Shown here piece by piece: positions 1-5,700 of a stretch of DNA of 5,700 bases. The DNA is from Planctomycetia bacterium. GTDB lineage: Bacteria > Planctomycetota > Planctomycetia > Pirellulales > UBA1268. Below the pieces are notes generated by a model that saw only the letters and a list, made by a program, of their open reading frames with translations, was not told the origin of the DNA and did no database searches. Numbering within the stretch: the first letter of the stretch is position 1; each line of letters begins with the position of its first letter. The translations under genes and the position numbers were made by a program. The stretch is taken from NCBI GenBank assembly GCA_009926295.1, contig RFPF01000201.1:1-5700 (forward strand), given 5' to 3'.

Positions 1-626
1 TGGGCGAGTTTCTCGAGGTCGCCGCCGCCGCCGCCGGCCTGCAGGGCAAGCCGCGGCGTTCGGCGGTGTCGAAGTCGCTCGAACTCGCGGGCCTCGGGGA
101 CCGGGCGGATGACGCGGTCGAGATCCTGCCCGACGGGGTCGCACGCCGCCTGCTCCTCGCCAGGGCGCTGCTTCACGATCCCGAGGTGCTCCTGCTCGAC
201 GACCCGTTCGCGGCCCTCGACCCGGAGGAGCGAAGGACCGTGGAGGCGCTGGTGACCGACGCTCAGCTCATGGGCCGCACCGTGCTGGCCGCCATAGACG
301 ACGCGGACGTGCCGCCATGCTTCACGCACGTGGCGGTGATCGATGCGGGCCGCCTCGCCGCCTCCGGCCCCGCCGACCCCGTGACGTTCGCACCCGGCCG
401 CAGGCTCACGTTTCGCCTCGCCTGCCCGGGTAGGGCCGGTGACGCGGCCCGGGCTCTGCAGCCTCTCGTAGGCGGCTCCCGCGCGGTGGACGTCGACCAT
501 GCCGAGGCGGACATCGACCCGGCACGCACTCCCGGCTCGAGCCTCGTGGCGGCCGTCGTGGCCGCCGGGATCCCCGTCGCGGCCGCAGGCTTCCACCCCG
601 CATGGACGGCGCAGCTGCTCCCCTGA
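1..626 (+). CDS. ABC transporter ATP-binding subunit, C-terminal part, with degenerate catalytic motifs
   Basis: The reading frame is open from the left edge (first whole codon at nt 3) to TGA at 624-626, giving 207 visible residues. The Walker A half lies outside the window. A GTG at 66 is in frame but is not the true start, because typical ABC sequence (GEFLEVAAAAAGL) precedes it. The order of motifs is clear: a signature-position segment LPDGV (nt 126-140), then the helix RRLLLARALLHDP, then Walker B LLLDDPFAALDP (about nt 192-227) with an intact D-loop, then the VAVIDAGRLAASG strand. A tail of about 80 residues follows, as in drug- or ABC-2-type export ATPases. Three motifs are off consensus: LSGGQ has become LPDGV, the catalytic Glu after Walker B is Asp (codon 201-203), and the switch His is missing from VLAAIDDADV (nt 282-314). 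The family normally hydrolyses ATP at the inner face of the membrane to drive a permease. This copy may be a weakly active partner subunit. The substrate cannot be told. Confidence 0.85.
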   Translation, partial: GEFLEVAAAAAGLQGKPRRSAVSKSLELAGLGDRADDAVEILPDGVARRLLLARALLHDPEVLLLDDPFAALDPEERRTVEALVTDAQLMGRTVLAAIDDADVPPCFTHVAVIDAGRLAASGPADPVTFAPGRRLTFRLACPGRAGDAARALQPLVGGSRAVDVDHAEADIDPARTPGSSLVAAVVAAGIPVAAAGFHPAWTAQLLP

Positions 627-629
627 GCC

Positions 630-1127
630 TCAGGCCGCATCGCCCCACGCACGCCGCACCTCGCCGAGGCCCTCGACGCACAGGTCGTAGTCGTGGCTGA
701 GCCGCTCGAAGAGAAGCCTCTCCTGAGCCGCATGATCGGGCTCGAGCGTGCTGGCCAGCCAGTAGGCCCGCTTCCCGGCCACACGGAAATCGACGAACCG
801 GTCGGCCCGGCCCGGCATGCACAGCCGCTCGACCGCCTCCGGATAGAGCCCGCTCCAGAAGAGCGTGTAATCGCCCACGTGACGATATTCGGCCAGCGCC
901 TCCTCCGGGGCGTGATCGCCGGCCGCGACCAGCAGCGTCGTGACGTCGGCCGCCCCCTCGCCGCACGACGGCGTCACGAGCGCATCGTGCCGCAAAAACC
1001 GAACGAGGAGAAGGGCGACGTAATCCACCAGCGGCGGGTCGACGATCCCCAGCCGGGCGTGGAACGCGTACTCCGTCAGCCCCCGGAAAAAACGGTCGAC
1101 ATCCGATGGATCGCGGGCGGCGAACAT
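630..1127 (-). CDS. conserved protein of unknown function, 165 aa
   Basis: I do not recognise a named domain. The protein is soluble, with no signal peptide or membrane segment, and appears mostly helical. Striking stretches are DPSDVDRFFRGLTEYAF (residues 6-22), RLGIVDPPLVDY (25-36), HVGDYTLFWSGLYPEAV (83-99), GKRAYWLAS (118-126) and RLSHDYDLCVEGLGEVRRAW (142-161). This pattern resembles, from memory, a small uncharacterised family in Planctomycetes. I chose ATG at 1127: GAGG sits 5 nt upstream, and a TATAAC -10-like box at 1174-1179 would start transcription near 1167. An in-frame GTG at 1169 would add 14 residues (179 aa) but has no properly spaced ribosome site. The gene lies 108 nt downstream of trpA on the same strand, so it may also be read from the trp transcript. 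It ends 3 nt from the convergent ABC gene. Amino-acid composition and codon use resemble its neighbours. It is very likely a real gene, but its role is unknown. Confidence 0.75.
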   Translation of the reverse strand: MFAARDPSDVDRFFRGLTEYAFHARLGIVDPPLVDYVALLLVRFLRHDALVTPSCGEGAADVTTLLVAAGDHAPEEALAEYRHVGDYTLFWSGLYPEAVERLCMPGRADRFVDFRVAGKRAYWLASTLEPDHAAQERLLFERLSHDYDLCVEGLGEVRRAWGDAA

Positions 1128-1173
1128 CAAAGCCTCGCACGACGGGTGCGGCAGCTGTCGTTGCTCCACTCCC

Positions 1174-1179
1174 GTTATA
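1174..1179 (-). promoter_or_regulatory. candidate -10 box for the 165-aa unknown protein
   Basis: On the minus strand the hexamer TATAAC matches the TATAAT consensus at five of six positions and stands out in very GC-rich sequence. Transcription would start near 1167, leaving a leader of about 40 nt before ATG 1127. No good -35 hexamer is visible at 16-18 nt, so the assignment is tentative. The rest of the 1128-1235 gap shows only a CCACA-CC-TGTGG dyad at 1213-1224. Confidence 0.3.
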
Positions 1180-1235
1180 GCCGGCGGCCCTTCGTCGGCA
1201 CCACCCGGATTCCCACACCTGTGGTCCGTGTCCGT

Positions 1236-2066
1236 TCAGCCGCAGGCGGCGGCAAGGTCGGTGACGAATCGCTCGACGTTCGCGAGCGTCTCGTTCCGCT
1301 CCGCGGAGGCCGACTCGGCGACCAGCCGCACGAGCGCCGAACCCACGATGACACCGTCGGCGACGGCGGCGACGGCCCGCACCTGCTCGGGGCTGGAGAT
1401 GCCGAAGCCCACGAGGATCGGAACGTCCGTCTTCGTCCGCAGCCAGGCGATCCGATCGAGCAGCCCGGGGGGAAGCTCCGTGCGGGCGCCGGTCACGCCG
1501 GCCACCGACACGCAGTACAGGAATCCCGTGGACTTTCTCGCGATCGCCTCGGCCCGCTCCGGCGGCGTGGTCGGCGTGACGAGCCGCACGAGCGCGAGCT
1601 CCGCCGCGCGGCACGCCGCGTCGAGGTCGTCGCTCTCCTCGAGTGGCAGATCTGGCACGACGAAGCCGGCGAGACCGGCGGCCTTCGCATCGGCTACGAA
1701 GCGGTCGATGCCGCGGCGGAAGACGAGCGAATAACTCGCCATCGCGAGGATCGGCATCGTCACCTTCGCCGACGCCTGCTTCGCGATCGCGAACACGTGT
1801 TCCAGCGTGACGCCCGACCCGAGCGCGCGGGTGTACGACGCCTGGATCACGGGCCCGTCGGCGATCGGGTCGCTGTAGGGCACGCCGAGTTCACAGAGCG
1901 TGGCGCCGGCCCGACCGACCGCCTCGAGCACCGCCACGCTCGTGGCCACGTCGGGATCGCCGGCCGTGACGAACGGCGCGAGCGCCTTGCGGCCGGCGGC
2001 CCTCGCTGCGGCGAACGAGGCCCCGAGTCGTGCGATCGGCGACGGCGCATGCGGGGCCGCCGTCAT
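1236..2066 (-). CDS. trpA: tryptophan synthase alpha chain
   Basis: This 276-residue cytosolic TIM-barrel protein cleaves indole-3-glycerol phosphate to indole and glyceraldehyde 3-phosphate, and passes indole to the beta chain through the intersubunit tunnel. Family landmarks are present in order: FVTAGDPD (32-39), CELGVPYSDPIADGP (58-72) containing the two catalytic acids Glu59 and Asp70 (Glu49 and Asp60 in Salmonella, same 11-residue spacing), FVVPDLPLEES (135-145), the mobile loop VAGVTGARTELP (188-199) and the phosphate-binding segments VGFGIS (219-224) and GVIVGSA (238-244). Length is normal for the family. ATG 2066 overlaps the trpB stop as ATGA, which implies translational coupling; a GGGG stretch lies about 8 nt upstream. 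The same frame stays open far upstream through trpB and mutM, but that extension has no family similarity and is an artefact of high GC. The TGA is at 1236-1238. No other trp gene follows; the next gene on this strand is the unknown protein at 630-1127. Confidence 0.97.
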   Translation of the reverse strand: MTAAPHAPSPIARLGASFAAARAAGRKALAPFVTAGDPDVATSVAVLEAVGRAGATLCELGVPYSDPIADGPVIQASYTRALGSGVTLEHVFAIAKQASAKVTMPILAMASYSLVFRRGIDRFVADAKAAGLAGFVVPDLPLEESDDLDAACRAAELALVRLVTPTTPPERAEAIARKSTGFLYCVSVAGVTGARTELPPGLLDRIAWLRTKTDVPILVGFGISSPEQVRAVAAVADGVIVGSALVRLVAESASAERNETLANVERFVTDLAAACG

Positions 2067-3295
2067 CGCGTTGCCCCGCTGCCGTCCGCGGCGAGGCCGC
2101 GAAGCCGGGCGATCTCGGCGGCATCCTTGTCGCCGCGGCCGGACAGGCAGACGACGAGAATCTCGCTCGACGGGCGCCGGGCCGCCTCGTTCGCGGCCCA
2201 GGCCAGGGCATGCGACGTCTCGAGCGCCGGCAGCACGCCCTCCCGCCGGGCGACGAGATCGAAGGCGTCGAGGGCCTCGCCGTCGGTCACGCTGGTGTAT
2301 TCGACGCGGCCCGTGTCGTGCCAGTAGGCGTGCTCGGGGCCCACCCCGGGGTAGTCGAGGCCCGCCGACACGGAATGCACGTCGGCCGTCTGGCCGTCGA
2401 GATCCTGGAGCACGTAGCTCAACGAGCCATGGAGGATTCCCGGGCTCCCGTAGCTGAGGCTGGCGGCGTGATCGCCCGGCTTGCCGGAGCGTCCGCCCGC
2501 CTCGACGCCCACCAGCCGCACCTCGGGATGGTCGACGAAGGGATAGAACATGCCGGCCGCGTTGCTGCCACCACCCACGCAGGCCACGACCATGTCGGGC
2601 AGGCGGCCAAACTGCCGGCGGCACTGGTCGAGTGTCTCGCGGCCGATCACGCTCTGGAAGTCGCGCACGATCCGCGGAAACGGATGCGGGCCGACGACCG
2701 AGCCGATGATGTAGTGTGTGTTCTCCACCGAGCCCATCCAGTCGCGCATCGCCTCGTTGATCGCGTCGCGGAGCGTGCGCGAGCCGCTCTCGACCGGCCG
2801 CACCTCCGCCCCCATGAACCGCATGTTGCGCACGTTGGGCGCCTGGCGGCGCACGTCCTCGGCGCCCATGTACACGATGCACTCCAGCCCAAACCGGGCG
2901 CAGGCGGTTGCCGTGGCGACGCCATGCTGGCCGGCGCCGGTCTCGGCGATGATCCGCCGCTTGCCCATCCGCATCGCGAGCAGCCCCTGGCCGAGCGTGT
3001 TGTTGATCTTGTGGGCGCCGGTGTGGCTGAGATCCTCGCGCTTGAAAAAGATTCGTGCGCCACCGGCATATTCCGTGAGCCGCTTGGCGAAGAGCAGGGG
3101 AGTGGGGCGCCCCACGAAGGCGGAGAGCAGGCCGTCGAGTTCGGCCTGAAACTCGGGATCGGCCTGGGCCTTGGCATACTCTCGCTCCAGTTGGTCGAGC
3201 GCCGCCGAGAGCGTCTCGGGGACATACCGTCCGCCGAACCGGCCGAACCGGCCGAGGGCATCGGGCACGCTGGAGACCGCGGGGGCGGCTGGCAT
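2063..3295 (-). CDS. trpB: tryptophan synthase beta chain (PLP enzyme)
   Basis: This 410-residue protein joins indole with L-serine to give tryptophan, using pyridoxal phosphate. The N-terminal GRFGRFGGRYVPETL (residues 15-29) is the standard TrpB1 opening. The PLP-binding lysine is Lys96 in HTGAHKINN, the catalytic Glu118 is in AETGAGQHG, and the phosphate loop is GGGSN at 241-245. Further family segments are SAGLDYPGVGPEHAY and the C-terminal LSGRGDKD. Spacings match Salmonella TrpB (Lys87, Glu109, Gly232-Asn236) with a constant offset of 9. I chose ATG 3295, which gives the usual length and has AGGA about 9 nt upstream; an in-frame ATG at 3349 would add 18 low-complexity Pro/Arg-rich residues and has no ribosome site. 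The stop overlaps the trpA start by ATGA. A 9-bp tandem repeat at 3233-3250 simply encodes the conserved RFGRFG. The gene is divergent from mutM, and all key residues are intact, so the enzyme should be active. Confidence 0.97.
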   Translation of the reverse strand: MPAAPAVSSVPDALGRFGRFGGRYVPETLSAALDQLEREYAKAQADPEFQAELDGLLSAFVGRPTPLLFAKRLTEYAGGARIFFKREDLSHTGAHKINNTLGQGLLAMRMGKRRIIAETGAGQHGVATATACARFGLECIVYMGAEDVRRQAPNVRNMRFMGAEVRPVESGSRTLRDAINEAMRDWMGSVENTHYIIGSVVGPHPFPRIVRDFQSVIGRETLDQCRRQFGRLPDMVVACVGGGSNAAGMFYPFVDHPEVRLVGVEAGGRSGKPGDHAASLSYGSPGILHGSLSYVLQDLDGQTADVHSVSAGLDYPGVGPEHAYWHDTGRVEYTSVTDGEALDAFDLVARREGVLPALETSHALAWAANEAARRPSSEILVVCLSGRGDKDAAEIARLRGLAADGSGATR

Positions 3296-3350
3296 CGGGC
3301 GAATCCTGGAGCGAGGGTCGGGCGTGGCGGGTCGGACCGGTCGATGCATC

Positions 3351-3374
3351 GGGCGGCGTGACCGGTGGCCGCCC
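3351..3374 (-). promoter_or_regulatory. GC-rich hairpin in the trpBA leader
   Basis: The arms GGGCGGC (3351-3357) and GCCGCCC (3368-3374) pair perfectly over 7 bp around a 10-nt loop. The element lies between the candidate trp promoter and the trpB start, some 55 nt before the ATG. A 10-bp palindrome CGATGCATCG abuts it at 3342-3351. No U-tract follows, and no short reading frame with tandem Trp codons is present, so classical attenuation is not supported. In DNA this GC-rich such a stem can arise by chance. Confidence 0.2.
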
Positions 3375-3400
3375 CCGCAGGTGCATCAACCGGCCCCACG

Positions 3401-3406
3401 ATTGTA
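3401..3406 (-). promoter_or_regulatory. candidate -10 box of the trpBA promoter
   Basis: The minus strand reads TACAAT, five of six matches to TATAAT, in the only AT-rich spot of the 148-nt divergent region between trpB and mutM. Transcription would begin near 3394 and leave a leader of about 100 nt. The -35 region is poor (no hexamer near TTGACA at 16-18 nt). The mutM promoter must lie in the same region on the other strand, but I see no convincing boxes for it. Confidence 0.35.
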
Positions 3407-3443
3407 GCCTGACGCCTCGGCACAACCATCCGGATCGCATCCC

Positions 3444-4346
3444 ATGCCCGAACTGCCCGAGGTCGAGACGATGCGCCGCGGCATCGCCGGCGTGGCCGGG
3501 GCGCGAATCATCGCGGCGGAGTTTCCGCGAAGCCGCGTGCGGCCGCTCTCGATCCAGCCCCGGCCGGCCGCACTCGGGCCCCGGCTCGCGGGCCGCACGA
3601 TCACCGCGGTCCAGAGGCGTGGCAAGCGGATCGTGCTCGAACTCGAGGATCCGACGCGGGCCGACACCCGCTGGCTGGCGATCGAGCCCCGCATGACCGG
3701 GCTCATGCTCGTGGCCGACCCGCCCTCGCGGGAGCACGTGCGGCTCGTCCTGCACCTCGAGCCATCGCGCCGCCGCGCACCCTCCCGCATCCTGTTCTGG
3801 GACCGGCGCGGCCTGGGCACGATCCGCCTGCTTGACCGGGCCGGGCTCACGGCGGCATGCGGCCCGGGGAAGCTGGGGCCCGACGGGCTGGGGGTGACCG
3901 GTGACGAACTCGCCGCGCGACTGAAGGCATCCCGCCGCGCGGTGAAGGTGGCCCTGCTGGACCAGCGGGCGGTCGCCGGCATCGGCAACATCTACGCCGC
4001 CGAGATCCTGTTTCGCGTGGGCATCGATCCGCGGACGGCGTGCCGCCGGCTGGACCGCGAGGCGTGGGAGCGGATCGCATCGGCCACGCGCAGCGTGCTC
4101 GCGGAGGCGGTGCGGCTCGAGGGCTCGTCGATCGGGGACGAAACCTACCGCACGGCCGACAACCGCACCGGCCGCTTCCAGCACGAGCACCGCGTGTACG
4201 GTCTCGCGGGCCGGCCTTGTGCCGCCTGCGGCACGTCGATCGTGCGCATCGTCCAGGGCCAGAGGGCGACGTTTTTCTGCCCACGGTGCCAAACCCGCCG
4301 CGGCGCGGGGCGACGTCGTGTGGCACGGTTCGGCGGGATGGCGTAG
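3444..4346 (+). CDS. mutM: formamidopyrimidine-DNA glycosylase (8-oxoguanine DNA glycosylase/AP lyase)
   Basis: This 300-residue base-excision repair enzyme removes 8-oxoguanine and ring-opened purines from DNA and nicks the abasic site. The start is fixed by MPELPEVET: after Met removal Pro2 is the Schiff-base nucleophile, with catalytic Glu3 and Glu6. Lys61 in RRGKRI matches the conserved Lys57 of E. coli, and Met84 in EPRMTG matches the wedge Met73. The helix-two-turn-helix runs about 168-196 and includes GIGNIYAAEILF with the DNA-binding Asn182. The C-terminal zinc finger has Cys259, Cys262, Cys279 and Cys282, with the conserved Arg274 in QGQRATFFC. Two points are unusual: the loop usually reading DPRRFG is DRRGLG (120-125), which changes the Arg and Phe that fill the DNA gap, and a basic tail of about 18 residues follows the finger. 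Only a weak GGA precedes the ATG. The gene probably leads a + strand operon with the next two genes (30- and 21-nt gaps). Confidence 0.96.
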   Translation: MPELPEVETMRRGIAGVAGARIIAAEFPRSRVRPLSIQPRPAALGPRLAGRTITAVQRRGKRIVLELEDPTRADTRWLAIEPRMTGLMLVADPPSREHVRLVLHLEPSRRRAPSRILFWDRRGLGTIRLLDRAGLTAACGPGKLGPDGLGVTGDELAARLKASRRAVKVALLDQRAVAGIGNIYAAEILFRVGIDPRTACRRLDREAWERIASATRSVLAEAVRLEGSSIGDETYRTADNRTGRFQHEHRVYGLAGRPCAACGTSIVRIVQGQRATFFCPRCQTRRGAGRRRVARFGGMA

Positions 4347-4364
4347 TCTGCAACGGAGCAGATC

Positions 4365-4370
4365 AGGAGG
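4365..4370 (+). promoter_or_regulatory. strong Shine-Dalgarno site before the DUF3500-like gene
   Basis: A full AGGAGG lies 6 nt before ATG 4377. It fixes the start of the exported protein and is the only consensus ribosome site in the window; the other genes have weak ones. It suggests this protein is made at a higher rate than its neighbours. Confidence 0.8.
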
Positions 4371-4376
4371 ACAACG

Positions 4377-5381
4377 ATGCTTCGTCGCAGCAGCAGCCTC
4401 TCCCGGCGGGGTCTCCTCGCCGCGACCGCCGCGGCGGTGCCGGCCCTCGTGGCGGGCGGCCCCCGACCCGTGCGTGGGTCGGAAACGGCAGCCTCGGCGG
4501 AAACGCTGGCCCAGGCGCTGCACGCCTCGCTGACGGCCTCCCAGCGCGAGGCAATCTGCTTCCCGTGGGACTACCGGCACCCGAAATTCGGCCTTCTCCG
4601 CACCCGCGTCGCCAACAACTGGAACGCGACCAAGCCGGCGGTGAAGAGCGACTTCTTCACCGCCGACCAGCAGCGGATGGTGCGGGACATCTTCGAACGG
4701 CTGGTATCACCCGACTGGCTCGAGCGGTTCGACAAGCAGCTCGAGGACGACACCGGCGGCTTCGGTCACGAGCAGTCGATCGCGCTCATCGGCGAGCCTG
4801 CCAGTGGCAGGTTCCAATTCCTGCTCTCCGGCCGTCACATGACGCTCCGCTGCGACGGCGATTCCGCCGAACACGTCGCCTTCGGGGGGCCGATCTTCTA
4901 CGGGCACGACGCAGGCGGATTCAACGAGGAAAAAAATCACGCTGGAAACGTGTTCTGGCCTCAGGCGCTGGCCGTCAACGGAGTCTACGGCATGCTCGAC
5001 GGCCGGCAGCGGAACCGGGCCCTCGTGCCGAAGGCACCGCGTGAGAACGCGATCGCGTTCCGTGGGGCCGAGGCCGGTGACGGGCTGCCCGTGCGGGAAC
5101 TGGACCGTGACCAGCGGGCGGAACTCGAGCGGGTGCTGGCGCTCCTTCTCGAGCCGTTTCGGACCACCGATCGCGAAGAGGCCCGCCGGTGCCTCGCCGC
5201 ACAGGGCGGGCTCGAGGGCTGCCGGCTCGCCTTCTACCGCGACGACGACCTCGGCAACGACGGCGTTTGGGACAACTGGCGGCTCGAGGGGCCGGCCTTC
5301 GTCTGGCACTTCCGCGGAGCACCCCACGTGCACGTGTGGGTGAACATCGCCGATACGGCCAACGTCCCCACGAACGCCTGA
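4377..5381 (+). CDS. Tat-exported DUF3500-like protein of unknown function
   Basis: The 334-residue protein starts with a twin-arginine signal: SRRGLL at residues 9-14, a hydrophobic Ala/Leu/Val stretch to about 26, and possible cleavage near 26 or after ASA at 39-41. It should therefore be folded, perhaps with a cofactor or metal, before export. The mature part resembles the DUF3500 family as I remember it: IALIGEPASGRFQFLLSGRHMTL in the middle (about residues 137-159), then an FGGPIFYGHDAGG segment, and the C-terminal run RDDDLGNDGVWDNWRLEGP followed by FVWHFRGAPHVHVWVNIAD (ending at 326). The HVH pair at 317-319 and His in GRHM are candidate metal ligands, which is inference only. No catalytic activity is established for the family to my knowledge. 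The start is set by ATG 4377 with AGGAGG upstream. It lies 30 nt after mutM and 21 nt before the oxidase gene, suggesting co-transcription. There is no lipobox Cys and no further membrane segment. Family assignment is moderate; gene reality and export signal are strong. Confidence 0.8.
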   Translation: MLRRSSSLSRRGLLAATAAAVPALVAGGPRPVRGSETAASAETLAQALHASLTASQREAICFPWDYRHPKFGLLRTRVANNWNATKPAVKSDFFTADQQRMVRDIFERLVSPDWLERFDKQLEDDTGGFGHEQSIALIGEPASGRFQFLLSGRHMTLRCDGDSAEHVAFGGPIFYGHDAGGFNEEKNHAGNVFWPQALAVNGVYGMLDGRQRNRALVPKAPRENAIAFRGAEAGDGLPVRELDRDQRAELERVLALLLEPFRTTDREEARRCLAAQGGLEGCRLAFYRDDDLGNDGVWDNWRLEGPAFVWHFRGAPHVHVWVNIADTANVPTNA

Positions 5382-5402
5382 CCTGACGCCCTGCCGAAGC
5401 CC

Positions 5403-5700
5403 ATGACCGACTGCGTGATCATCGGCGGCGGCGTGATCGGCCTCTCGATCGCCCGCGAGCTTGCCGGCCGCGGGCTCGAGGTCGAGGTGGTCGCGCGGGA
5501 ACGCGGCCGCGACACGGCCTCGTGGGCGGCAGCCGGCATTTTCCCCCCGGCGCCCGACCGACCCGAGGCCCCGCCCGGGGACAGGCTCACCGCCTGGAGC
5601 GATGCACTCCATCGCCTCTGGGCCGAGGAACTGCGGGCGGAAACCGGGATCGACAACGAACTGCACCGCTGCGGCGGCCTGCACGTGGGGGCGAGCGATG
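5403..5700 (+). CDS. FAD-dependent oxidoreductase, glycine oxidase ThiO-like (N-terminal part)
   Basis: The frame is open from ATG 5403 to the right edge, giving 99 codons of a protein likely to be about 350-400 residues long. The N terminus is a classic FAD-binding Rossmann fold: VIIGGGVIGLSIARELAGRG (5-24) has the GxGxxG glycines at 8, 10 and 13, and the second strand VEVVARE ends at Glu33, placed to bind the ribose. It is followed by ASWAAAGIFPPA (39-50), the segment typical of glycine oxidase/D-amino-acid oxidase (DAO) family members such as ThiO, which makes the glycine imine needed for the thiazole of thiamine. Without the C-terminal half, the substrate cannot be fixed; sarcosine oxidase or D-amino-acid dehydrogenase types are alternatives. 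No clear ribosome site is seen beyond a GAAG about 4 nt upstream. It follows the DUF3500-like gene by 21 nt, so probably shares its transcript. No thi gene is visible nearby to support the thiamine role. Confidence 0.85.
   Translation, partial: MTDCVIIGGGVIGLSIARELAGRGLEVEVVARERGRDTASWAAAGIFPPAPDRPEAPPGDRLTAWSDALHRLWAEELRAETGIDNELHRCGGLHVGASD

Noticed and set aside
21..35. Five tandem GCC codons as a microsatellite
   Set aside because: It encodes an alanine run in a helix of the ABC protein, common in high-GC genes; too short to call a functional repeat.
1213..1224. CCACA-CC-TGTGG inverted repeat after trpA as a terminator
   Set aside because: The 2-nt loop is too short for a stable hairpin as drawn and no T-tract follows; at best it is a small dyad.
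693..2327. A + strand open frame of 544 codons opposite the unknown gene and trpA
   Set aside because: It is rich in Arg, Gly and His with no recognisable motif, and lies wholly antisense to well-supported genes.
3233..3250. Tandem 9-bp repeat GCCGAACCG
   Set aside because: It is the coding image of the conserved RFGRFG motif at the TrpB N terminus, not an inserted repeat.
3296..3349. An upstream start for trpB at ATG 3349
   Set aside because: It adds 18 Pro/Arg-rich residues absent from typical TrpB, and no ribosome site precedes it; ATG 3295 gives the normal length.
1236..4580. A continuous minus-strand open frame of 1114 codons covering trpA, trpB and mutM
   Set aside because: Only its last 276 codons (trpA) match a protein family. 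The remainder is antisense or out of frame to trpB and mutM and has the Arg/Pro/Ala-rich composition of a high-GC shadow frame.

Overview
The window is about 70% G+C, fully coding, with short gaps and long spurious open frames on the opposite strand. Gene content, weak Shine-Dalgarno use at most starts and two proteins of types I associate with Planctomycetes (the small protein at 630-1127 and the Tat-exported DUF3500-like protein) suggest a high-GC planctomycete, perhaps Pirellulales-like. This placement is an inference from style and recollection, not a database match.

Layout, left to right. The window opens inside a + strand gene for an ABC-type ATPase subunit, of which only the C-terminal 207 residues are present; several of its catalytic motifs are degenerate. 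Its stop is 3 nt from the stop of a convergent minus-strand gene for a 165-residue cytosolic protein of unknown function. Upstream of that gene on the minus strand is trpBA: tryptophan synthase beta (trpB) then alpha (trpA), overlapping by ATGA. A 148-nt divergent intergenic region, with a candidate -10 box and a GC-rich hairpin in the trp leader, separates trpB from a + strand run: mutM (fpg, formamidopyrimidine-DNA glycosylase), a Tat-signal DUF3500-like exported protein with a strong ribosome-binding site, and the first 99 codons of an FAD-dependent amine oxidase resembling glycine oxidase ThiO.

Functional links. TrpB and TrpA form one enzyme complex that makes tryptophan from indole-3-glycerol phosphate and serine; their overlap suits 1:1 synthesis. 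MutM repairs oxidised purines. mutM, the DUF3500-like gene and the oxidase are closely spaced and probably co-transcribed, but I see no shared pathway. No mobile elements, CRISPR arrays, tRNAs or rRNAs were found, and nothing points to horizontal transfer. The region looks like ordinary chromosome; the items most worth a second look are the degenerate ABC ATPase, the altered DNA-wedge loop of MutM and the two proteins of unknown function.
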